NCBI RefSeq assembly: GCF_016820445.1
Contig: NZ_JADHDT010000001.1
Coordinates: 310,001-374,000 of the forward strand
Direction: 5' to 3'
From: Sphingomonas beigongshangi
Lineage (GTDB): Bacteria; Pseudomonadota; Alphaproteobacteria; Sphingomonadales; Sphingomonadaceae
Length of the DNA stretch: 64,000 bases
Below are positions 52,044 through 60,975 of this stretch, piece by piece. The translations under genes and the position numbers were made by a program. Below the pieces are notes generated by a model. That model made no database searches. It was not told where the DNA came from and was given only the letters and a program-made list of their open reading frames with translations. The stretch's first letter is position 1, and every line of letters starts with the position of its first letter.

Positions 52044-53531
52044 ATGACCGATACCCTTCCCCCGGCGCTGGCAGACTGGCGCGAGGCGCCGCGCGTGCGT
52101 GCGATGAACGGCTGCGAACCCCCGGCCAAGGCGGACTACGTCCTGTGCTGGCTGCAACAGGCCTTGCGCGCGCACGACAATCCGGTGATCGACGCGGCCG
52201 TGCGGCTGGGCAATGCGCTGGGCCTGCCGGTGCTGGTCTATCACGGCCTGCGCGAGGATTATCCCTACGCCTCCGACCGGCTGCACCGCTTCATCCTCGG
52301 TGCGTCGCGCGATTTGGGCAAAGGGTGCCGAGAGCGCGGCCTTGCCTGCGTCCATTTCGTCGACCGCGAAGACAAGCGCGAGAAGGGCCTCGTCTATCGC
52401 CTTGCCCAGCAGGCCGCGGCGGTGGTGCTGGAGGATCAGCCGGCCTTCGTCGCGCAATGGCAGGCCGAACGGGTGGCTGGCAGGGTCGAGCGGCCCGTCT
52501 ATGCGGTGAATGCCGCCTGCACGGTGCCGCCCTCGGCGCTCGACCAGGATATTCGCGCGACCAGCGCCTTCCGTCGCCGGCACGAAGCGATCCGCGAGGA
52601 CTGGTACGACAGCCACGACGAGGAGCCGGAGCGCCCCCCCTATGACGGCCCCCTGCCTTATGCGCCGGACGACGTCGCGGGCATGGACGATGCCCAGATC
52701 GACGCTTTGGTCGCCGGCCTCGCGATCGACCACGATCTGCCGCCGGTCGCGCGTTTCCCGGCGACGCGCGAGGCGGTGACCGAGCGGCTGCAGCGGCTGG
52801 CAGAAGACGTGCTGCCCCGCTACGCCGAGGCACGCGGCGATGCCTCGCGCGATGACGGCGCCAGCGAACTGTCGCCCTATCTTCATTTCGGGATGGTCGG
52901 CCCGCGCGAGATCGTCGCGGCGGTACGAGGGGCGGACGTGTCGGCGGAAAAGCGCGGCAAGTATCTGGACGAGTTGCTCACCTGGCGCGAATGGTTCCAC
53001 TACAAGGCGCGGCGCATGCGCGTTCCCGAAAGCTTTGCGCGCCTGCCCGACTGGGCACGACGGGAACTCGGGGAACACGCCGGGGACGAACGACCGCATC
53101 GTGAGACGCTGCATGCGCTCGTTCATGGTGAGACCGAGAACGAGAGCTGGAACGCCGCCCAGAAGCAATTCCTGCTCGATGGCTGGATGCACAACAACCT
53201 GCGCATGTTCTGGGCGAAATGGCTGATCCAGATGACCCCGAGCCCGGAAGAAGGCTGGGCGACCGCCTGTTATCTCAACGACCGATTCAGCCTCGATGGC
53301 CGCGATCCGTCGACCTATGGCAACATCGCCTGGGCCTTCGGCGATTCAGCGCCAGGCTATGGCCGACGACCGATCTATGGGCTGGTCGCCTATCGGACCG
53401 ACGCTTCGATCCGCAAGCAGAAGAACGGCCCTGCGTGGCTGGCGGAACAGGCCGCCCGCCCCGCCATCAAGGTCCACGTACCGCGCAAGCCGCCGAAGGA
53501 CCCGTATCTCAGCGAGAAGATACCGATCTGA
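52044..53531 (+). CDS. Class II-type deoxyribodipyrimidine photolyase
   Basis: This 495-residue flavoprotein should repair cyclobutane pyrimidine dimers with blue light. An N-terminal Rossmann domain (about residues 29-160: YVLCWLQQALRAHDNPVIDAA and VLVYHGLREDYPYASDR) is followed by a helical FAD domain. WNAAQKQFLLDGWMHNNLRMFWAKW and FSLDGRDPSTYGNIAWAFG (about 370-430) correspond to class II signatures rather than the class I/cryptochrome form. It starts divergent from pncB. No obvious regulatory site is visible. A (6-4) activity or a cryptochrome role is less likely. Confidence 0.87.
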   Translation: MTDTLPPALADWREAPRVRAMNGCEPPAKADYVLCWLQQALRAHDNPVIDAAVRLGNALGLPVLVYHGLREDYPYASDRLHRFILGASRDLGKGCRERGLACVHFVDREDKREKGLVYRLAQQAAAVVLEDQPAFVAQWQAERVAGRVERPVYAVNAACTVPPSALDQDIRATSAFRRRHEAIREDWYDSHDEEPERPPYDGPLPYAPDDVAGMDDAQIDALVAGLAIDHDLPPVARFPATREAVTERLQRLAEDVLPRYAEARGDASRDDGASELSPYLHFGMVGPREIVAAVRGADVSAEKRGKYLDELLTWREWFHYKARRMRVPESFARLPDWARRELGEHAGDERPHRETLHALVHGETENESWNAAQKQFLLDGWMHNNLRMFWAKWLIQMTPSPEEGWATACYLNDRFSLDGRDPSTYGNIAWAFGDSAPGYGRRPIYGLVAYRTDASIRKQKNGPAWLAEQAARPAIKVHVPRKPPKDPYLSEKIPI

Positions 53532-53567
53532 GCGATCAAGCCGCGCCGGCAGCCAGACGCTCGGATC

Positions 53568-54815
53568 TTATAACCCCGCCGCCTCACCGATTGCCGCATA
53601 GACCTCATCGAGGTCGCCGTCGTCGATGCAATAGGGCGGCATCACGTAGACGGTCGTACCGAGCGGCCTCAGCAGCAGGTCGCGCTCGCGGAAGAAGGCG
53701 AGCAGGCGTGGCGATCGATCCGAAAGATAGCCGACTTCGCCCCCCGGCAGGTCGACGGCCGCGATCGTGCCGATTTGCCGCGCGTTCGCCACGCCGGGAA
53801 CGTTCGCAAGTGCGGACAGGCGCACGCGCTGCCGCTCGACCAGGGTCTTGATCCGCCCCATCACCGGCTCCTCGCGCCAGATCGCAAGGTTCGCCGCCGC
53901 CGCCGCGCACGCGATCGGGTTGGCGGTGTAGCTGGACGAGTGGAAGAACATCCGCGCGCGGTCGGCGGCATAGTGCGCCTGATAGATGGGTTCGCTCGCC
54001 ATCGTCACCGCGAGCGGCACCGCGCCGCCGGTCAGCCCCTTCGACAGGCACAGGATATCGGGGACGACACCCGCCTGCTCGCAAGCCAACAGCGTACCCG
54101 TGCGTCCCCACCCGGTCATCACCTCGTCCGCGATGAACAGCACGCCCGCGTCGGCGCACATCCGTCGCATCGTGGCGAGCACGTGCGGCGGGTAGGTCAG
54201 CATGCCGCCCGCGCCGACGATCAACGGCTCAATGATCAGCGCCGCGGGATCGTCCGCCAGCGCCGCCGCCAGCGCGTCGAGCGTTACCTGCTCCGCGCCC
54301 TCCGCAGGAAAGGGGATGGTCGCAACGTCGAACAGCAGGGGCTCGTAGGCGCGATTGAACGCGCCCCGCGCGCCGATCGACATCGCGCCGATCGTATCGC
54401 CGTGATAGCCATGTTCGAGGACGAGGATACGGTGGCGCGGCGTGCCGCGATGCAGCCAGTATCCGAGCGCCATCTTGAGCGCGACCTCGACCGCGGTGGA
54501 CCCTGAATCGGAGAAGAAGACGCGCGTCAGCGCCGGCGGCATGATCGCGCGCAGCCCCTCGGCCACGTCGAGCGCCGGCTGATGCGTCCACCCGGCGAAG
54601 ATGATCTGGTCGAGCCGCGCCGCCTGGTCCGCGATGGCGGCGGCGATGCGCGGATGCGCGTGACCGTGCGTCGTCACCCACCAGGAGGAGATCGCATCGA
54701 CGATACGACGGCCATCCGCCGTGTACAGCGCGGCGCCCGAGGCATGGGTGACCAAGGGGATCGGCTCGCCCAGGCCGTGCTGGGTGAACGGATGCCAGAT
54801 CGGCGAGTCGCTCAT
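53568..54815 (-). CDS. bioA: Adenosylmethionine-8-amino-7-oxononanoate aminotransferase
   Basis: This 415-residue class-III PLP aminotransferase makes DAPA from KAPA using SAM as amino donor. Marks are the N-terminal WHPFTQHGLGEPIPLV, ISSWWVTTHGHAHPRI, SDSGSTAVEVALKMALGYW, HGYHGDTIGAMSIG, ADEVMTGWGRTG and the PLP lysine in CLSKGLTGGAVPLAVTM. It is third in the leftward bioF-bioD-bioA operon; its start overlaps the bioD stop. bioB and the early pathway genes are not in view. Confidence 0.95.
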   Translation of the reverse strand: MSDSPIWHPFTQHGLGEPIPLVTHASGAALYTADGRRIVDAISSWWVTTHGHAHPRIAAAIADQAARLDQIIFAGWTHQPALDVAEGLRAIMPPALTRVFFSDSGSTAVEVALKMALGYWLHRGTPRHRILVLEHGYHGDTIGAMSIGARGAFNRAYEPLLFDVATIPFPAEGAEQVTLDALAAALADDPAALIIEPLIVGAGGMLTYPPHVLATMRRMCADAGVLFIADEVMTGWGRTGTLLACEQAGVVPDILCLSKGLTGGAVPLAVTMASEPIYQAHYAADRARMFFHSSSYTANPIACAAAAANLAIWREEPVMGRIKTLVERQRVRLSALANVPGVANARQIGTIAAVDLPGGEVGYLSDRSPRLLAFFRERDLLLRPLGTTVYVMPPYCIDDGDLDEVYAAIGEAAGL

Positions 54816-55435
54816 CGGAACGCCGCCAGATCGAAGTTGGCGGCAAAGGCGTCGGCGAGCGCTTCGGGCGTCAGCGGGTCCAGTAGCGGCAGGCGGCCGA
54901 GGCGGCGGACGCCCCCGATGCGCGCGATCGTCGCCTCGCTGTCCTCGACGGCGTCGCCGACGAAGGCGATGCCCAGTATCGGCACCCCGCGCGAGCGGAG
55001 CGCCTCGATCGACAGCAGGCTGTGGTTGATCGTGCCGAGCGAAGTGCGCGCGACAAGCACGACGGGTGCCTGCCAGCGCGCGAAAAGGTCCGCGAAGAGG
55101 AGGCCGTCGGTCACCGGCACCAGCACGCCGCCAGCTCCCTCCACCACCAGACTGCCGTCCAGGGCCGGCAAGACCAGTCGCGCCGCGTCGATCGTCACGC
55201 CGTCGATCGCCGCGGCGCGGTGCGGCGAACAGGGCGTGCGCAGGCGATATGCCTCCGGCAGGATCGCCCCCTCAGGCAGGCGGGCAAGACGGCGGACCCG
55301 CTCACGGTCGGTCCCGTCATCATCGCCTGCCTGGACGGGCTTCCAATACCGCGCGCCGATCGCGGCAGCGAGCGCAGCGGCGAAGACGGTCTTGCCGACG
55401 TCGGTGTCGGTGCCGGTGACGACGATCGGGTTCAT
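54812..55435 (-). CDS. bioD: Dethiobiotin synthetase
   Basis: This 207-residue ATP-dependent carboxylase forms the ureido ring of dethiobiotin from DAPA and CO2. It has the P-loop GTDTDVGKTVF, the switch-like YWKPVQAGDDDG, the VEGAGGVLVPVTDG block and VVLVARTSLGTINHSLLSIEALR. ATG 55435 overlaps the bioF stop (ATGA) and its stop overlaps bioA, so the operon is translationally coupled throughout. The stretch of about 140 codons in frame upstream of the start is not coding because bioF occupies it. Confidence 0.95.
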   Translation of the reverse strand: MNPIVVTGTDTDVGKTVFAAALAAAIGARYWKPVQAGDDDGTDRERVRRLARLPEGAILPEAYRLRTPCSPHRAAAIDGVTIDAARLVLPALDGSLVVEGAGGVLVPVTDGLLFADLFARWQAPVVLVARTSLGTINHSLLSIEALRSRGVPILGIAFVGDAVEDSEATIARIGGVRRLGRLPLLDPLTPEALADAFAANFDLAAFR

Positions 55436-56556
55436 GCCATCTCCAGTTCCGCGGCAAGTGTCCGCGTCAGTTCGTCGATCGCGTTCGCGTCGACGTTGAG
55501 GGTGATCGACAGGCGCAGCCGCGCTGTCCCAGGCGCGACCGTCGGCGGCCGGATCGCCCGCACGTCGAACCCCGCCGCCTGCAATGCCGCCGCGCGCGAG
55601 ACCGCGAGTCCATCCGCACCCAGGATGACGGGGATGATCTGCGTGCCCGTCGTCGCCGCGCCTATGCCGGCCAGGCGGACACCCGCATGGTCGACGAGTG
55701 CGGCAAGGGCTGCCTGTCGCTGCGGTTCGTCGACAAGGATGCGCAACGCTTCGCGGACCGCCGCGGCGATCAGCGGCGATGGCGCGGTCGAAAAGACGAA
55801 GCCGCGACCGCGGTTGATCAGGAAGTCGCGCAGGTGCGCGGGCAGGCACAACAGCCCCCCCTCCACGCCCAGCGCCTTGCCGCAGGTATGCAGGGTCACG
55901 ACGTCCTTACGGCCATGGAGATGGTGGGCGAGGCCGCGCCCCTGCGGGCCGAAGACGCCCGTCGCATGCGCCTCGTCGATCAGCAGCATCGCCTCGTGCC
56001 GCCGGGCGATCTCCGCCAGATCGTCGAGTGGCGCGATATCGCCGTCCATCGAATAAAGGCTTTCCACCGCGATCCAGGGCGTGCCGGTGCCTCCCTCGAG
56101 CCGCCAGCGGCGTACCGCCGTCTCCATCGCATCGGCGTCATTGTGGGCCACGGCGATATGCGGCGCGCGGCCCAGACGCATGCCGTCATGCGCGCTGGCG
56201 TGGATGCGGGCATCGTGGACGACGAGGTCCTGCGGCTGCGGCAAGGTCGCGAACAGGGCCTGATTGGCGGCGAAGCCTGTCGCGAAGAACATGGCGGACT
56301 CGCTGCCGAAATGCCGCGCCGCCTCCGCTTCCAGCGCCTCATGCTCCGGATCGTTGCCGCGCAGCAGCCGCGACCCGCCAGAGCCGACCGCGACGCCGCG
56401 CGCCAGCGCATCCGCCACCGCCGCGCGCAGACGCGGCGCATCGGCAAGGCCGAGATAATCGTTCGACGCGAAGTCGTGTCCCATCCGCGGCCGCAGCGAC
56501 CGGAAGCGGTCGGCTGCGCGAAGCTTGGCCAGATCGTCATGATGAAACTGCGGCAT
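55432..56556 (-). CDS. bioF: 8-amino-7-oxononanoate synthase
   Basis: This 374-residue PLP enzyme of the alpha-oxoamine synthase family makes KAPA from pimeloyl-ACP/CoA and alanine. Marks are FASNDYLGLADAPRL, VGSGGSRLLRGNDPEHEALE, VESLYSMDGDIAPL, DEAHATGVFGPQG and the PLP lysine in HTCGKALGVEGG. It is related to ALA synthase (hemA at 36 kb) but is shorter and groups with the biotin genes. It leads the bioF-bioD-bioA operon. The Cys in HTCGKALG is a mild variation on the usual T(L/F)GKA. Confidence 0.94.
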   Translation of the reverse strand: MPQFHHDDLAKLRAADRFRSLRPRMGHDFASNDYLGLADAPRLRAAVADALARGVAVGSGGSRLLRGNDPEHEALEAEAARHFGSESAMFFATGFAANQALFATLPQPQDLVVHDARIHASAHDGMRLGRAPHIAVAHNDADAMETAVRRWRLEGGTGTPWIAVESLYSMDGDIAPLDDLAEIARRHEAMLLIDEAHATGVFGPQGRGLAHHLHGRKDVVTLHTCGKALGVEGGLLCLPAHLRDFLINRGRGFVFSTAPSPLIAAAVREALRILVDEPQRQAALAALVDHAGVRLAGIGAATTGTQIIPVILGADGLAVSRAAALQAAGFDVRAIRPPTVAPGTARLRLSITLNVDANAIDELTRTLAAELEMA

Positions 56557-56645
56557 TGTCGTCGCGGCTGATAGCGCGCGATTGCGGGTGCGTCATGTCC
56601 CTACACCGGTTGTGGCGGCGCCGCCTTGTCTGGCAAGAGGCATGG

Positions 56646-57548
56646 ATGATCCGCCTGCTTCCCGCGCTGCTCCTCGCCCTGATACCGTCCGCTGTGCAAG
56701 CTCGCACAAGTCAGCGCGTCTCGCCACCGCCGACCGCGCCGACCCAGCGCTCGATCCTGTTCATCGGCAATAGCTTCACGCAGGGCGCGCATTCGGCGGT
56801 GCGCAATTGGCATGCGGATCGGGTCGTCGATCTCACCGGCCAACGCTATGGCGGCGTCCCGGCGCTGTTCAAGGAGTTCACCGAAGAAGCGGGGCTGCGC
56901 TACGCGGTCAGCCTGGAGACGCAGGGCGGGCGCAGTCTTGCGTTCCACTATGACGAGCGACGGCAATTGTTCGACCGCGCATGGGATGTCGTCGTGCTGC
57001 AGGAATATAGCACGCTCGACGCGGAGCGACCTGGCGATTCCGGCAGATATCTGTCGGCCGTGGAACGGCTGACCCGGCTGTTCCGGGCGCGCAATCCCGG
57101 CGCCCGGATCGAGCTTACCGCGACATGGAGCCGAGCGGACCAGACCTACCGCCCCGGCGGCCATTGGTACGGGCGGGGCATCGCGGCCATGGCCGACGAC
57201 CTCGCCGCGGCCGCCGAACGCGCGCGGCGCGCGAGCGGCGCGACGGGCGTCATCAGCGTGGGCCAAGCCTGGACCCGCGCGATGGCGCAGCATGTCGCCG
57301 ATCCGGATCCGTATGACGGCATCACCTTCGGCCAGGTCAATCTATGGTCCTACGACCAATATCATGCCAGCATCGCCGGCTATTACCTGGAAGCGCTCAT
57401 GGTGTTCGGCAGGGTCACAGGCCTCGATCCGCGCATGCTCGGCGCGAACGAACGCGCCGCCGACGAACTGGGCCTGTCGCCCGACCTTGCGCTTTCGCTG
57501 CAACGCGTCGCGGCAGAGCAACTCGCCGCGGTTCGTGGGCGCGGCTGA
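56646..57548 (+). CDS. Secreted SGNH/DUF4886-like hydrolase
   Basis: This 300-residue exported protein has a signal peptide (residues 1-16, ending SAVQA) and an SGNH-fold pattern: block I ILFIGNSFTQG (Ser nucleophile), a Gly-containing SLETQGGRSL block, VVLQEYST, an Asn-bearing VGQAWTRAM segment, and the catalytic Asp/His pair in SYDQYHASIAGYYLEALMVFG. DUF4886 and PEP/GDSL-like enzymes have this form, and act as esterases or glycan deacetylases. ATG 56646 is preferred because AAGAGG lies 5 bases before it; ATG 56595 adds 17 basic residues. It is divergent from bioF. Substrate unknown. Confidence 0.8.
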   Translation: MIRLLPALLLALIPSAVQARTSQRVSPPPTAPTQRSILFIGNSFTQGAHSAVRNWHADRVVDLTGQRYGGVPALFKEFTEEAGLRYAVSLETQGGRSLAFHYDERRQLFDRAWDVVVLQEYSTLDAERPGDSGRYLSAVERLTRLFRARNPGARIELTATWSRADQTYRPGGHWYGRGIAAMADDLAAAAERARRASGATGVISVGQAWTRAMAQHVADPDPYDGITFGQVNLWSYDQYHASIAGYYLEALMVFGRVTGLDPRMLGANERAADELGLSPDLALSLQRVAAEQLAAVRGRG

Positions 57549-57594
57549 TACGGCGCGGACGAGCGAACGCCTTTGTGTGCGATCCAGCAAAGCC

Positions 57595-57685
57595 GGATCG
57601 GCGCGGTACCGGCCCTTACCCCACCCGGCCGCCCATCCGGGATATGCTGAGCGGGCGACCGGGTGGGGGTGATTGCCGGTACCGC
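57595..57685. repeat. Nested palindromic REP-like element
   Basis: Outer arms GCGGTACCGGC (57603-57613) and GCCGGTACCGC (57675-57685) are perfect inverted repeats. Inside them CCACCCGGCCGCCC and GGGCGACCGGGTGG pair with one mismatch around a central loop. The first 21 bases recur at 17974-17994. The element lies in the 172-base convergent gap between the SGNH-like gene and the hybrid kinase, where REP/BIME-type or transposon-derived palindromes often settle. No gene is visible in that gap. Confidence 0.65.
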
Positions 57686-57720
57686 TTCCATGCATGCGGA
57701 TCTAGTTCTAGCGACCCGCC

Positions 57721-59376
57721 TCAGCCGATCTGCTGCCCCCGCAACGTCGCGCGTAGCGCGCTCGACAACTGCTCGGCGGAATAGGGCTTGTTCAGCAACG
57801 GGAAGCCATGCTCGGCATCGTCGACCAGTACATGGCTGTATCCCGATGCGAGGATCACCGGCAGATGGGGCAAACGCGCGCGGATGGTATGCGCCAGCTC
57901 GACGCCGCCCATCCCGGGCATCACCACATCGGAAAAGACGATGTCGAACCCGCCGCCGTCGCGCCCCAGCTTGGCGAGCGCCGCATCGGCGTTGGTCACC
58001 CAATGGGGGTGATAGCCGAGGTCCTCCAGGATCTGCGACGCGAAACCACCGACCTCGACGTTGTCCTCCACGACCAGCACGTGGCTGCCGTGACCGCGCG
58101 GAGCGACCGTCACGTTCACGCTTTTTGCCCCCTGCGCAGGTTCGGACACTTGCGGCAGGTATAAGGTGAAGGTGCTGCCCTGCCCCGGCGTGCTCTCGAC
58201 CTCGACGTCGCCGCCGGACTGTTTGGCGAAGCCGAACACCTGGCTGAGGCCGAGCCCGGTCCCCTTCCCAACGCCCTTGGTGGTGAAGAAGGGCTCGAAG
58301 ATCGCGGCCAGATGCTGGGGCGCGATCCCCTCGCCATGGTCGACGACGCTGACCGCGACGAACGGGCCCGGCGATCCGGCATGGCCGCGGATCGCGGGAA
58401 GCGTGCGATGCGCGGTCACGCGCAGCGTGATCGTGCCGGTTCCGTCCATCGCATCGCGGGCGTTCACCGCCATGTTGACGAGCGCCGTCTCGAACTGGCT
58501 GAGGTCCGCATCGATGAAGCACGGCTGCTCGGGCAGTTGCAGCGCAATATCCACCCGTGCGCCGGTCAGCGTATCGAGCATGTCGACCACCTCGGAAAGC
58601 TTGCAGCAGACGTCGAACGTTTCGGGCTTCAGCGTCTGACGCCGGGCAAAGGCGAGCAATTGCCGCGTCAGGCGGGCTGCGCGATCGACGGTATCGGATA
58701 CCGCATCGAGATACCGGCGGCGGCGGTCGTCGGGCAGGTCAGGACGGCGAAGCAGGTCGACCGACGATCGAATGATGGTCAGCAGATTATTGAAGTCGTG
58801 GGCGACGCCGCCGGTCAGCTGCCCGACCGCCTCCATCTTCTGCGACTGACGCATCGCCTCTTCGACCTGCTCGCGTTCTGCGATCGCGGCGGCCACGCGC
58901 TGCTCGAGCATGGTGTTGAGTGCCAGCCTTTCCTCCTCGGCCTGCTTGCGCTCGGTGATGTCGAGCGAAGACCCGACCAGACCGATCACCTCGCCCGCGG
59001 CATCGAACAGCGGCGCCTTGGTGGACAGCCAGACGGCGCGCGTGCCGTCGGGCAGGCTCACCTCCTCCTCGATCTGCTCGGCCTCCTGCGTCTCCATGAT
59101 GCGACGGTCGTTCGCCATCACCCGCAGCGCCTGATCGCGATCGCGCAGCACCTCCAGGTCGGTGCGGCCGATATAGTCTTCGGGCGGCAGGCCGATCAGC
59201 GCCGTCGTGCCGGCATTGCCCAGGATCAGCCGACCCTGGCGATCCTTGGCGAAGACGACCCCGGGCACGGCCTCGATGATCGAGGCGGCGAGCGCAAGCT
59301 GCGCGCGCGCGGCATCCGTGGACGCTCCAGCGTCGGCGCCGTGCCCCCACGGCTGACCCGATCGATCGTCTCCCAT
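57721..59376 (-). CDS. Hybrid sensor histidine kinase/response regulator with PAS domain
   Basis: This 551-residue cytoplasmic protein has no membrane segment. Order: PAS (about 35-155, with GVVFAKDRQGRLILGNAG and SSLDITERKQAEEER), a coiled-coil linker, HisKA with H193 in GVAHDFNNLLT, an HATPase domain (NMAVNARDAM, DHGEGI, GKGTGLGLSQVFGFAKQSGG), and a receiver (about 430-551, Asp in VFSDVVMPGMGG). No output domain follows, so it should signal through a phosphorelay. ATG 59376 begins MGDDRSG; upstream in-frame codons are unsupported. The adjacent gene on the left is convergent, so it seems to be monocistronic. Confidence 0.9.
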   Translation of the reverse strand: MGDDRSGQPWGHGADAGASTDAARAQLALAASIIEAVPGVVFAKDRQGRLILGNAGTTALIGLPPEDYIGRTDLEVLRDRDQALRVMANDRRIMETQEAEQIEEEVSLPDGTRAVWLSTKAPLFDAAGEVIGLVGSSLDITERKQAEEERLALNTMLEQRVAAAIAEREQVEEAMRQSQKMEAVGQLTGGVAHDFNNLLTIIRSSVDLLRRPDLPDDRRRRYLDAVSDTVDRAARLTRQLLAFARRQTLKPETFDVCCKLSEVVDMLDTLTGARVDIALQLPEQPCFIDADLSQFETALVNMAVNARDAMDGTGTITLRVTAHRTLPAIRGHAGSPGPFVAVSVVDHGEGIAPQHLAAIFEPFFTTKGVGKGTGLGLSQVFGFAKQSGGDVEVESTPGQGSTFTLYLPQVSEPAQGAKSVNVTVAPRGHGSHVLVVEDNVEVGGFASQILEDLGYHPHWVTNADAALAKLGRDGGGFDIVFSDVVMPGMGGVELAHTIRARLPHLPVILASGYSHVLVDDAEHGFPLLNKPYSAEQLSSALRATLRGQQIG

Positions 59377-59489
59377 GCGGTCAGCATACGGTAATCCGGC
59401 GCGCGCACAACAGGCGGATCGCCGCCCGGTACGGAACCGGACGGCGACCACGAGCGTCGATCAAGTCACTGAGTAAACACAACTTAATA

Positions 59490-60116
59490 TTAGCCTTTCG
59501 GCACCGCGGTAGGAGCCTGGGGCGGCACTGCCGGCGCCGCGCCAGGCTGGCCACCGGGCATCGTGCCCGCGCCCGGCATCGGCGGCTGGCCGGCAGGTCC
59601 CGGCGGCGGGGGCGGCGGCGGTCCCGCATCCCCCGGGCCGCGGCCGCCATGCGGCGGGGGGCCGTCGGGGCGCGGTCCACCGGGACCGTCCGGACCGCCC
59701 GGATGCGGCCCATGCGGCGGGCGACCCGTCGCGTAGGTGCGCCCATCGGCGCCGATCAGATACATGGCGTGGATCGAACCGTCGCCATACCGTCCCTGCG
59801 CCGTGATCGTCTGGCCGATGGCGAGCGTGGGCCCGTCGCGGCCCGGCCCCGTGTCGACCAGCACGCGACCGCTGCCGTCGTCGAGCACCACGCGATTGCC
59901 GAACTGTTCGGCGATGCGGCCACGCACGGTCGCGATCGGGTCGCCCAGGATCGGCGCCTGCATCGTGGCGAGCGAACCGATGCGCACCGGCGGCGCCGCG
60001 GCCATCACCCGCTCTGGCGCCACCGCATGGGTGATCGCCGACCCGATCCCGCCGCCCGCGAGCAGCAAAGCGGCGCCGGCCATGGCGATACGCGCCTTGG
60101 GAGTAGCAAAAACCAT
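59490..60116 (-). CDS. Secreted Pro/Gly-rich protein with a small beta-barrel (OB-like) domain
   Basis: This 208-residue exported protein has a signal peptide (about residues 1-25), an N-terminal domain of about 100 residues with a beta-barrel-like pattern (IATVRGRIAEQFGNRVVLDDGSGRVLVDTGP and QTITAQGRYGDGSIHAMYLIGADGR), and a C-terminal half made almost wholly of Pro, Gly and His (PPHGPHPGGPDGPGGP). The barrel resembles OB-fold domains of small periplasmic proteins (e.g. DUF5666/YgiW types). ATG 60116 has AGGAGG 8 bases upstream. It is divergent from the response regulator at 60301, making it a likely target. Confidence 0.8.
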   Translation of the reverse strand: MVFATPKARIAMAGAALLLAGGGIGSAITHAVAPERVMAAAPPVRIGSLATMQAPILGDPIATVRGRIAEQFGNRVVLDDGSGRVLVDTGPGRDGPTLAIGQTITAQGRYGDGSIHAMYLIGADGRTYATGRPPHGPHPGGPDGPGGPRPDGPPPHGGRGPGDAGPPPPPPPGPAGQPPMPGAGTMPGGQPGAAPAVPPQAPTAVPKG

Positions 60117-60178
60117 TTTCAAAACCTCCTCTTCGTCAGATGACATCCGGGGATTTACGCGCATCGGGTAGCGGCCAG

Positions 60179-60205
60179 ACTGAACCGGATCGTTCAGTTT
60201 CGGTT
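60179..60205. promoter_or_regulatory. Inverted and direct repeats in the divergent spacer (possible regulator operator)
   Basis: ACTGAAC (60179-60185) and GTTCAGT (60192-60198) are perfect inverted repeats with a 6-base spacer. GTT also recurs at 60192 and 60203, exactly 11 bases apart, as GTTCAG and GTTTGG. An OmpR-type regulator starts at 60301, and such proteins bind tandem sites of this spacing. This is a good candidate for autoregulation and for control of the divergent secreted-protein gene. Confidence 0.5.
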
Positions 60206-60300
60206 TGGCTTTCTTGCCTAGACGGCGTTCCTGTCCGCATTCGGTCCATCGTGGCCGAGCCCGGGCGCGATCGGCGCGGCGGGTCAGGGAGACGAAGACG

Positions 60301-60975
60301 GTGCGCATCCTGCTGGTCGAGGACGACGAGGATCTGGGCAGCGAGATCGCCCGCGCGCTGCGGGCCGAGAATTTCGCCGTCGACCTCGCGCGGAACGGCG
60401 AGGACGGGCTGCACCTCGGCGACACCGAACGGTATGACGCCGCCGTCCTCGACCTCGGATTGCCGGTGATCGACGGACTGTCCGTGCTGGCGGCGTGGCG
60501 CAAGGCGGGGCGCGACCTGCCCGTGCTGATCCTGACCGCGCGCGATGCCTGGTCGGAAAAGGTCGCGGGCTTCAAGGCCGGCGCCGACGACTATCTGACC
60601 AAGCCGTTCCGGATCGAGGAGGTGGTGATGCGGCTGCGCGCGCTCGTCCGGCGTGCGGCGGGCCATGCCGCCGCGCGGGTAACATGCGGGCGGCTCGGCT
60701 ATGATACGCAGGTCGGGCATTTCGATCTCGATGGCCTGCCGCTCAAGCTGACCGCGTTCGAATGGCGCGTCCTGTCCGCCCTGATGCTGCGCCGGGAAAT
60801 GGTGGTCGATCGCGGCGAGTTGCTCGAACGGGTCTACGAATATGATGCGGAGGGCGACTCGAATTCGCTCGAGGTGATCGTCGCGCGGCTGCGTCGAAAG
60901 ATCGGCGCGGACATGATCGAGACGGTACGCGGTCGCGGCTATCGCCTCACCGCGGGCAACGCGGTGGCGACGTGA
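60301..60975 (+). CDS. OmpR-family response regulator
   Basis: This 224-residue regulator has a receiver domain (E7-D8-D9, phospho-Asp D51 in VLDLGLPVIDG, K101 in DDYLTKPF) and a winged-helix domain (LTAFEWRVLSALMLRREMVVDR to RGRGYRLT). The sequence around ADDYLTKPFRIEEVVMRL and FEWRVLSALMLRREMVVDRGELLERVY resembles the PhoP/QseB branch. Start GTG 60301 with GGGAGACG upstream. It overlaps the kinase by GTGA. The divergent gene at 59490 is a likely target. The signal is unknown. Confidence 0.92.
   Translation: MRILLVEDDEDLGSEIARALRAENFAVDLARNGEDGLHLGDTERYDAAVLDLGLPVIDGLSVLAAWRKAGRDLPVLILTARDAWSEKVAGFKAGADDYLTKPFRIEEVVMRLRALVRRAAGHAAARVTCGRLGYDTQVGHFDLDGLPLKLTAFEWRVLSALMLRREMVVDRGELLERVYEYDAEGDSNSLEVIVARLRRKIGADMIETVRGRGYRLTAGNAVAT

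Noticed and set aside
57549-57720. tRNA or small RNA gene in the convergent gap before the hybrid kinase
   Set aside because: No tRNA-like arms or T-loop; the palindromic repeat accounts for the structure.
60192-60206. GTTC-N7-GTTT as a second LexA box
   Set aside because: The last base does not match the GTTC half-site, and the region sits in front of a response regulator, so an OmpR-type operator is more likely.
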